Under the pieces are notes generated by a model that worked only from the letters and a program-made list of their open reading frames with translations, did no database searches and was not told where the DNA came from. The position numbers and the translations under genes were made by a program. Shown here piece after piece: positions 58,560-64,000 of a DNA stretch of 64,000 bases. Source of the stretch: Chthonomonas sp. UBA2387 (GTDB lineage Bacteria > Armatimonadota > Fimbriimonadia > Fimbriimonadales > Fimbriimonadaceae); assembly GCA_002343445.1 (NCBI GenBank), contig DDSP01000018.1, positions 89,405-153,404 of the forward strand. Reading direction: 5' to 3'. Position 1 is the stretch's first letter; each line of letters begins with the position of its first letter.

Positions 58560-59621
58560 TCACCGGTGGAGCGTCACCGTACCCGCCTCGTTCTCACGTC
58601 CACGAACCGTCAGGTGGAGGGGGAGGAACTGCTTCACCACCCACACCGTGGTGAGCAGTCGCGGCGTGATCCGGTGGGTCGAGAGGTGCGTCGGGCCGTT
58701 CGCGAACACAGCGGGCAGGATGAGTTGATCGATCACATGGCTGTCGCACGTCGCAGACGACTCGTACCACTCCATGAACCCTTGGTACGCTCGTTGGACG
58801 ACGGCTTCCATGCGGACACCCTTCTGGCCCATGGCCACGGAGCCGCCCAAGCCGTGCTCGAACTCGGCGCACAGCGTGACGAACGCGCCCGGCCCCTTGG
58901 ACGGTACTTCGACGGCTTCGATTTCGATGGGCAGCTTGGCGCTGTCGGCGAGCGCAGCCAAGTGATCTGCGCCGCGTTGGCCGATGGTGCGGATGAGTTC
59001 GCCCGTGGCGACGATCCCGCGCACCCCTAGCAGGCGGCCCCGGTCTTGCCATTGCAGGCCCTCCAATCCGCTGGGTTCGACCTCGATCTCAAGTTGTCCC
59101 CTTGCACCCCAACCGAATCCGGCCAGAGTTTGCCGCGCCGTCGCGTACAAGCCGAATCGCCGCAAGGCTGCCAGAGTCACGTTCTCAAAGTAATCGTAGC
59201 TGAGGTTGTTGTGGGCGTAGGTTTCGCCGACCGCGGTAAACGCACTGTAGGCGCCGGTTCGAGCCAACAAAGGCATCAGGGTCAGGGCGACCAGTGGAGC
59301 GTTGGCGAAGCCAGGGCCGTCCTCGCCTTCGGCGACACCGATGCGTTCGTTCAAGGGGCGAGGACGCTTCGTCGGGGCGAACAACAGTTGCGAACTTCCC
59401 AACTCGGCATGTTCGGTATGAGCCTGGGTGAGCGAAGCCATGGCCCGAACGAGCGTGATGTCTTCGGGATTCAGGCCGGGGAACTTGGTCGCGTCGCGAA
59501 TGGCGCGCACGCGGACCGGGATGCCGGTGAGCGACGAGACGGCGAGCGCGGTCCGCAACAACACGCCTCCGCCTTCGCCGTAACTTCCATCCAACTCGAT
59601 CGGGGGTGGGGGCGACGGCAT
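58560..59621 (-). CDS. rtcA: RNA 3'-terminal phosphate cyclase
   Basis: The 353-residue enzyme converts RNA 3'-phosphate to a 2',3'-cyclic phosphate. The N-terminal DGSYGEGGGVLLRTALAVSSLTG, ENVTLAALRRFGLYA, and the C-terminal DSHVIDQLILPAVFANGPTHLSTHRIT with the candidate catalytic His are typical of RtcA. No rtcB ligase or rtcR regulator is found in the window, although they are partners in E. coli. It lies just before the Cys-rich membrane protein on the same strand (4 bp). Confidence 0.94.
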   Translation of the reverse strand: MPSPPPPIELDGSYGEGGGVLLRTALAVSSLTGIPVRVRAIRDATKFPGLNPEDITLVRAMASLTQAHTEHAELGSSQLLFAPTKRPRPLNERIGVAEGEDGPGFANAPLVALTLMPLLARTGAYSAFTAVGETYAHNNLSYDYFENVTLAALRRFGLYATARQTLAGFGWGARGQLEIEVEPSGLEGLQWQDRGRLLGVRGIVATGELIRTIGQRGADHLAALADSAKLPIEIEAVEVPSKGPGAFVTLCAEFEHGLGGSVAMGQKGVRMEAVVQRAYQGFMEWYESSATCDSHVIDQLILPAVFANGPTHLSTHRITPRLLTTVWVVKQFLPLHLTVRGRENEAGTVTLHR

Positions 59622-59625
59622 AGGT

Positions 59626-60717
59626 TCAGATCTTGAGCTTGAAGATGCAAAACTCGACGAACTTGAGTGCGTACACGAAGACCAGGATAAAGAAGCATCC
59701 CAGCAACAGTTCGTCGAGGGGGATGATGCTCTTGCGAGCGGTCTCGGCGATTTGGGTGGCGTCTTGGCGCAACAGCGCCGAGGACACCACTTGGTCCACG
59801 CGGCTCACCATGCCCTCCGTGATGGCGACCAAGGCGGGCCTCCCGACCACATAGAGACCACCGATGAGAACCACGACCAAGGGCAAGAACAATCGGTACT
59901 TGTGCTTCTGCCTCTCGTTGTAGATGACGCACGAGCGGCAACGTTCGGCTTTCGTGGATTCGGACAGGCGATGGTTTCGCGGGATGTACTGCGCGGCGGC
60001 GAGTTCGTCCTTGGTCACGGACGTCCGCTCCATCGCTCGGCGGATGACCTCCTCCTCGCACATGCATCCCACGCGTTCCTTCCAACATGTGCGCTTGGCG
60101 TGGTAAATCGGGCAGACTTCGCGCACGAATTTCCGGCAGTAGGGCAACTGCCAGCACTTGCCCATGAACGTGTTTTGGATGTCCTTCTCTTCTTTGAGCC
60201 CCTTGCCAATCTTCAACTGATCAGCCTTGGCGCCCATGATCGAACGGCTCTTCACCCGCCCGCCCACGTCGATGCACGTGACGATGAGCGCGATGAGGCC
60301 GAACACCGCACCGCCGTTCTGAAGCACCTGAAGCGAGGATGCCGTGATCTCGTTGGGAGAGGCCACCGGGAATACCGAAGGCAGGAACAACGGCGAAAAG
60401 TAGAGCAAGGCTGCGCCGATCAATTGGCACGCGGCCAGAACTTCCTCGCCCCACCACACCGCTGCGCTGCCAACGGCCAGCAAAACGACCCCGAAGACCA
60501 GACCCTTGTTGTAAATGCCGATGTTCGACAGGACTTGAGCCGGGTTGGGTGGCACCGTGTACGCGGCCGCCTGAAACGTGTAGACGGCCAAACCGGCCGC
60601 CGCGAGCGTCACCAACATTCCCAATCCGAACACCCATCGGCCGAGGTCTTCCAACCAAGGGCCGATCTTCTCGCCGACACTTCGATCGTCGGGTCCGGTA
60701 TGCGGAGTGAAGCTCAT
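59626..60717 (-). CDS. Membrane protein with a central cysteine-rich cytoplasmic segment
   Basis: The 363-residue protein is not one I recognise. It has four or five hydrophobic segments near the N-terminus (about 27-150), a hydrophilic stretch with ten cysteines (CWQLPYCRKFVREVC, RTCWKERVGCMCEEE and AERCRSCVIYNE, about 190-270) and two more helices near 280-300 and 335-360. The Cys pairs could bind zinc or an Fe-S cluster. It ends 4 bp before rtcA. A role in sensing or redox is only a guess. Confidence 0.65.
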   Translation of the reverse strand: MSFTPHTGPDDRSVGEKIGPWLEDLGRWVFGLGMLVTLAAAGLAVYTFQAAAYTVPPNPAQVLSNIGIYNKGLVFGVVLLAVGSAAVWWGEEVLAACQLIGAALLYFSPLFLPSVFPVASPNEITASSLQVLQNGGAVFGLIALIVTCIDVGGRVKSRSIMGAKADQLKIGKGLKEEKDIQNTFMGKCWQLPYCRKFVREVCPIYHAKRTCWKERVGCMCEEEVIRRAMERTSVTKDELAAAQYIPRNHRLSESTKAERCRSCVIYNERQKHKYRLFLPLVVVLIGGLYVVGRPALVAITEGMVSRVDQVVSSALLRQDATQIAETARKSIIPLDELLLGCFFILVFVYALKFVEFCIFKLKI

Positions 60718-60963
60718 GCGGTTTTGACGATAGGCTGAGCCACACGCACTTGGCGTGGGACAACACCTTGCTACTAAGGACGCTGCAAGTGCGCCAAAGT
60801 TCTTGCATTTCTACCTCTTTCGGTTGTTTGGATCGCGGCTGGCCGATGGAAGGTGGAGACGTTCAAGCCTCCTCTCTCGCGAGCGCGACCTCTCCCGCGC
60901 AAGCGCGGCAATGTCGTGGGTTTCCGGTTGACGAAATGTAGAGGAGCGTCTGCTTGTCTGGTG

Positions 60964-61833
60964 ATGAACGCACCGATGCACGCGCCCACCGAGGGGCGCA
61001 CGAAAGCGCTGAGGCGACGGGCGGCGGCGCTTGGCCCCGGCTATCGGGGACTCCGGCGGCACGCCCCGAACGAGGAACTCGCCAATCTGGCCCGCGAACT
61101 CGAATCCTCGGGCGAAGCGGTCCCCCGCTATCTGATCGCGCCGACCCGCTGGGTGGATCGGCGATCCAAGCTCTTCGAGGCCGCCGAATACCCCGACAAG
61201 GGGGTCACGGTCTCGCCGGAAGACTTGGAGCGCATCGCCGCCAACTTCGACCTGCCCGTGCCCGTGATGATCGAGCACGCCCAATCCCCGTTCGAGATCG
61301 GCTACCTGACGCAGGTCGAGGCCCTCGGAGACGAGTTGTTCGGCACCATCGCTCTGAGCGCCGAAGCCGATGCCCTGGTCGAGCGGTCCGACGCGCGGCG
61401 GCTGTCCATCGCTCTCGACCAAGGTCTCGACCGCATCCGCGAGGTGAGCATCGTGCGGCATCCACGCGTGCCCACGGCCCAGATGTTCGCCTTCTCGGTG
61501 GACCTGCCCGAGGCCGAGCCTCGGCCCGCCGCCGTCTCGTTCGCGGCGTTCGTTCGCGAAGGGCGGATCACGCCGGCGCAGGCTCGGTTGGCCGAGTCGC
61601 TGGCCCAGAGCGCGGGGCCGGTCGGGATCGCTGGCGAGGTTCGCCCGCTGGGCGATTGGTTGACGCGCCTGTTCGCGATGCAGCCGGTCGCCGCGATCTT
61701 CAACGAACACACGACCGCAGCCGCCGCCGAAGACGCCTCCAACCACCTGCTGATGCCCGAGGAAGCCGCGTTCTACCGCAAGCACTTCCCCGACATCAGC
61801 CTCGACGCCATCGCCGCAAGGAAGACCCGCTAA
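60964..61833 (+). CDS. Phage Mu I-like prohead protease/scaffold protein
   Basis: The 289-residue protein has the pattern of the Mu-type head protease: VPVMIEHAQSPFEIGYLTQVEALGDELFGTIALSAEADALVERSDARRLSIALDQGLDRIREVSIVRHPRVPTAQM (about 65-140), with a candidate catalytic Ser in the LSIALD region. The C-terminal half is Ala/Glu-rich helical and could act as scaffold. It would mature the capsid by cleaving itself and other head proteins. It is followed after 3 nt by a small structural gene. An upstream GTG at 60961 could be the start. Confidence 0.7.
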   Translation: MNAPMHAPTEGRTKALRRRAAALGPGYRGLRRHAPNEELANLARELESSGEAVPRYLIAPTRWVDRRSKLFEAAEYPDKGVTVSPEDLERIAANFDLPVPVMIEHAQSPFEIGYLTQVEALGDELFGTIALSAEADALVERSDARRLSIALDQGLDRIREVSIVRHPRVPTAQMFAFSVDLPEAEPRPAAVSFAAFVREGRITPAQARLAESLAQSAGPVGIAGEVRPLGDWLTRLFAMQPVAAIFNEHTTAAAAEDASNHLLMPEEAAFYRKHFPDISLDAIAARKTR

Positions 61834-61836
61834 CCC

Positions 61837-62274
61837 ATGGCCGCACTCAGCACCGCCTACGAAGCTTACGAAAAGCCCGGACTCGTCGTCAACTACCTGC
61901 TCGCCGCCGCCCAAGTCTTCAAGGGCGCGTTGGTGGGCGTGAACTCCAGCGGCTATCTGCTGCCGATGTCGCACGCCACGGCCAGCCTCAAGTTCGTCGG
62001 CGTGGCCGGGGAGTCTGTGAACAACGGGGGCTCCGCCGGCGACGCGGCCGCGAACGTGGCCAAGAGCGGCTCGTTCGTGTTCAAAGCCGCCTCGGGATTC
62101 ACGCCCGCCCAAGCCGACATCGGCAAGGAGGTCTACGCCTACACCGACTGGGAGGTTCAGATCTCGACCAGCGGCTTGACCACCCAATACAAGGTCGGCA
62201 CCATCGTCGCCTTGGAGACCACCTCGACCGGCGCCGCAGGCGTCCGCGTCCGCATCGACGAGTACGTCGTCTGA
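61837..62274 (+). CDS. Phage capsid decoration-like protein
   Basis: The 145-residue product is Ser/Ala/Gly-rich and beta-rich (LVVNYLLAAAQVFKGALVGVNSSGYLLPMSHATASLKFVGVAGESVNNGG...), a pattern typical of small head decoration proteins that lie between the protease and the major capsid protein in Mu-like modules. The position in that order is the main evidence. It is separated by 10 nt from the major head gene. Confidence 0.6.
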   Translation: MAALSTAYEAYEKPGLVVNYLLAAAQVFKGALVGVNSSGYLLPMSHATASLKFVGVAGESVNNGGSAGDAAANVAKSGSFVFKAASGFTPAQADIGKEVYAYTDWEVQISTSGLTTQYKVGTIVALETTSTGAAGVRVRIDEYVV

Positions 62275-62284
62275 CCGCAACCCT

Positions 62285-63220
62285 ATGGCACTCACCAAAT
62301 CCGACATTCCCGATCTCTTGCTGCCCGGCCTCAAGGCCGAGTTCGCTCTGGCCTACCGCAACCAACTCGACCAAAGCGTGGCCGAGAAGGTCGCCACGGT
62401 CATCAATACGACCCAGCCGATCCAGAAGTACGGTTGGCTCGGCACCGTCCCGCCCATGCGCGAGTTCGTGGACGAGCGGCGTCCCTCGGGTCTGACCGCA
62501 AACGCCGTTTCGATCGAGGACAAGGTGTTCGAATCGAGCATCTCGGTGGATCGCCGCGCGATCGAGGACGACCAGCTCGACCTGATCAAGCTGCGCATCC
62601 GCGACCTGGCCACCCGGGTTGCCGCTCACCGTCACCAGATCGTGGTCGAGACGTTGGCCCTCGGGTTCTCCGAGACCGGCTACGACGGCGTGTCGTTCTT
62701 CAACACGGCACATCCGGCGGCAACCGGGACGGCATCCAACCGCACGACCGACCCCCTGAGCGCGGCCTCGCTGGCAGGGGCCATCTCGACGATGATGATG
62801 GTGCCCGACGACCAGGGGACGCCGCTCGGCGTCGTGCCGGACACGCTGCTGGTCGGGCCCAAGCTCATGTGGACGGCCCACGAACTGGCGGACAGCCCGG
62901 TGGTCGTGTACAAGGGCAACGACGACGACACCGCCGCCTCCACGCCCTACGCGAACGCCCTGCACGGCAAGCTGAAGGTGGTCGTGAGCCCGTTCCTGAG
63001 CGGGGCCTCCGACGACTACTGGTTCCTGCTCGACACCTCGCGCCCGATCAAGGGGCTGATTCTGCAACAGCGCAGCGATGTGCCCGTCGAGTTCAGCGCG
63101 CTGGAATCGGCCTCCGGCTCCGAGTCGGCTTGGATGCGGGACCGGTATTCCTACGGGGTTCGCGCCCGCTACAACGTGGGCTACGGGCTCTGGCAGACCG
63201 CGTTCGGCGCAATCCTCTGA
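62285..63220 (+). CDS. Mu-like major head (gpT) capsid protein
   Basis: The 311-residue protein matches the Mu gpT type: a start that leads into a helical N-terminal arm, PPMREFVDERRPSGLTANAVSIEDKVFESSISVDRRAIEDDQLDLI and FFNTAHPAA... in the middle. It would form the HK97-fold shell. The order protease, decoration, major head is that of Mu-type capsid genes. Confidence 0.82.
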   Translation: MALTKSDIPDLLLPGLKAEFALAYRNQLDQSVAEKVATVINTTQPIQKYGWLGTVPPMREFVDERRPSGLTANAVSIEDKVFESSISVDRRAIEDDQLDLIKLRIRDLATRVAAHRHQIVVETLALGFSETGYDGVSFFNTAHPAATGTASNRTTDPLSAASLAGAISTMMMVPDDQGTPLGVVPDTLLVGPKLMWTAHELADSPVVVYKGNDDDTAASTPYANALHGKLKVVVSPFLSGASDDYWFLLDTSRPIKGLILQQRSDVPVEFSALESASGSESAWMRDRYSYGVRARYNVGYGLWQTAFGAIL

Positions 63221-63273
63221 CCTCCCTTGCGGGTCGCCTGCGGGCGACCCGCCCGACCCCCAAGGAGAAGACA

Positions 63274-63546
63274 GTGATCGACAACCTCAGCGAACTGCTC
63301 ACCCTGCTCGCGACGTTCGTCGGTTCCGCCGTGGCTTTGGCCCGTTACAGCCTCAACCAGCACCGCGCCATGGTGGACCGTTTCGTGACCTTTCTGGAAT
63401 CCAGCCTGCGCCGACAGGAGGAGACCAATGCCCGGTTCCAGGCTGCGTTGGAAGACCTGACGACCAACGTTCGGCGCAGCAGCCAGTTGTTGTCCAAGGT
63501 CGCCAAGCGTCTCGACATCCCCGACGACAAGAGGGAGGGCGCATGA
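63274..63546 (+). CDS. Small coiled-coil phage-module protein
   Basis: The 90-residue protein has an N-terminal hydrophobic segment (ELLTLLATFVGSAVALARYSL) and a helical, Arg/Glu-rich rest (RFVTFLESSLRRQEETNARFQAALEDLTTNVRRSSQLLSKVAKRL). It starts at GTG 63274 after a strong AAGGAG and overlaps the next gene by 4 nt. The shape recalls membrane-anchored holin-like or hemolysin XhlA-like proteins; the function is unknown. Confidence 0.6.
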   Translation: MIDNLSELLTLLATFVGSAVALARYSLNQHRAMVDRFVTFLESSLRRQEETNARFQAALEDLTTNVRRSSQLLSKVAKRLDIPDDKREGA

Positions 63547-63968
63547 GCCTGACCGTCACGCGTGCCCGCGTCAAGGAGAAATGCGGCGTCACGGGCACCG
63601 ACCACGACGCCGCCATCGACAACCTGATCGCCGAGTTGGTGCCCGCGGTCGAATGGACGATCGCCGCCGAGCATCTGGCCGACACGGGCAACGTGTTGCT
63701 CCAAGGCACGCTGCTGCTCGGCGCAACAGAGATCGTGTGCGGCGAGTTCCTCGCTCAGCGTCTGCGGGTGGAGGGGGCGCTGGACGCGACGACCGAAAAC
63801 GACGTGCGGACCGAACCGTTCGGGCGTCGGAACCCATCCGACCCATACGGCCTGGCGAGGCAAGGATGGGCACGTCTGGCTCCGTTCCGCAAGACGAATC
63901 TCGACGTCTCGGAGGCTTCGGGCGTGTTGGTGGGCGCGATCCCGTCGTCGCCCACCGAAGATTCGTAG
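63543..63968 (+). CDS. Putative phage head-tail connector-like protein
   Basis: The 141-residue protein starts MSLTVTRARVKEKCGVTGTDHDAAIDNLIAELVPAVEW, similar to gp6-type head-tail joining proteins in which a short helix-rich domain is followed by 'IDNLIAELVP'. It follows the coiled-coil gene with a 4-nt overlap and the window ends 32 bases later. The order fits a capsid completion protein, but the assignment is tentative. Confidence 0.55.
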   Translation: MSLTVTRARVKEKCGVTGTDHDAAIDNLIAELVPAVEWTIAAEHLADTGNVLLQGTLLLGATEIVCGEFLAQRLRVEGALDATTENDVRTEPFGRRNPSDPYGLARQGWARLAPFRKTNLDVSEASGVLVGAIPSSPTEDS

Positions 63969-64000
63969 CGCTCAGTCGAAGACGTCGAAGACCCGTTCGA

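Noticed and set aside
60811..62334. 507-codon minus-strand open frame across the phage protease and decoration genes
   Set aside because: Gly/Arg/Asp-rich shadow frame; the plus-strand genes have phage signatures and tight spacing.
1..64000. TGA recoded throughout the genome
   Set aside because: Many clear genes here end with TGA in overlaps such as ATGA and GTGA, for example ruvA/ruvB and prmC/DinB.
1..64000. CRISPR array, tRNA or rRNA genes
   Set aside because: No evenly spaced direct repeats, no cloverleaf with GGTTCGA-type arm and no rRNA-like stretch were found by eye. A dedicated search could still find a missed tRNA.

Overview
The window looks like chromosomal DNA of a high-GC, Gram-negative-type bacterium, most plausibly a member of the Armatimonadota (Fimbriimonadia-like). 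This is an inference. It rests on the mix of a PEP-CTERM exosortase substrate, secreted proteins ending in dockerin-like Ca-binding repeats, a pilB-pilT-pilC set, a SpoIIIAA/R3H ATPase, Planctomycete-like families (TIGR03790, Uma2) and the absence of classical operon order for atp and sdh genes. Coding density is high, many neighbouring genes overlap by 4 nt, and no tRNA, rRNA, CRISPR array or insertion sequence was seen.

Layout. 0-5 kb: a metzincin-type secreted protease, a lipoate ligase-family gene, a membrane protein and a DUF4143 AAA ATPase. 5-7 kb: atpD-atpC alone, without the rest of the ATP synthase operon. 7-8.3 kb: a HEPN-domain gene with two paralogous small partner genes, a candidate toxin-antitoxin-like module. 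8.3-15.2 kb: prmC, DinB, PhoD-like phosphatase, tsaE, a GT2 glycosyltransferase, a TIGR03790 lipoprotein, and a minus-strand run rpmG-rpmF-secG-nucleotidase-vsr. 15.3-23.8 kb: SpoIIIAA/R3H ATPase, a DHp-REC regulator, an ECF sigma/anti-sigma pair and pilB-pilT-pilC. 24-30 kb: GNAT, MscS channel, DUF1801, a HicAB-like pair, lipoprotein, orphan HipB-like regulator. 30-33.3 kb: two tandem secreted dockerin-like proteins. 33.3-38.3 kb: lone sdhA, Uma2, tyrS with a degenerate HIGH motif, and a thioredoxin-like gene interrupted by one in-frame TGA. 38.4-44.8 kb: PEP-CTERM protein, sugar isomerase, ruvAB, rpsR, ftsK. 44.8-53 kb: YHS protein, GH10 xylanase, two secreted amidohydrolases, a membrane protein and a YjfB-like protein. 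53-60.7 kb: fused argD-argF, GT4, panBC, rtcA, Cys-rich membrane protein. 61-64 kb: Mu-like phage head genes running off the end.

Most notable points. (1) The gene at 37113-38327 keeps one frame through a TGA directly after a Cys, and a 7-bp hairpin with a GUU loop starts 16 nt downstream. This fits a bacterial SECIS and makes it a strong selenoprotein candidate of the thioredoxin fold. (2) Acetylornithine aminotransferase and ornithine carbamoyltransferase are fused in one 701-residue protein. (3) Ahead of that fusion lie a promoter, a 22-codon leader ORF whose last eight residues are VRRVTRRR, and a terminator-like hairpin, which together look like arginine attenuation. (4) At least five genes carry a TANNNT -10 hexamer exactly 6 nt before the start codon, which suggests common leaderless mRNAs.
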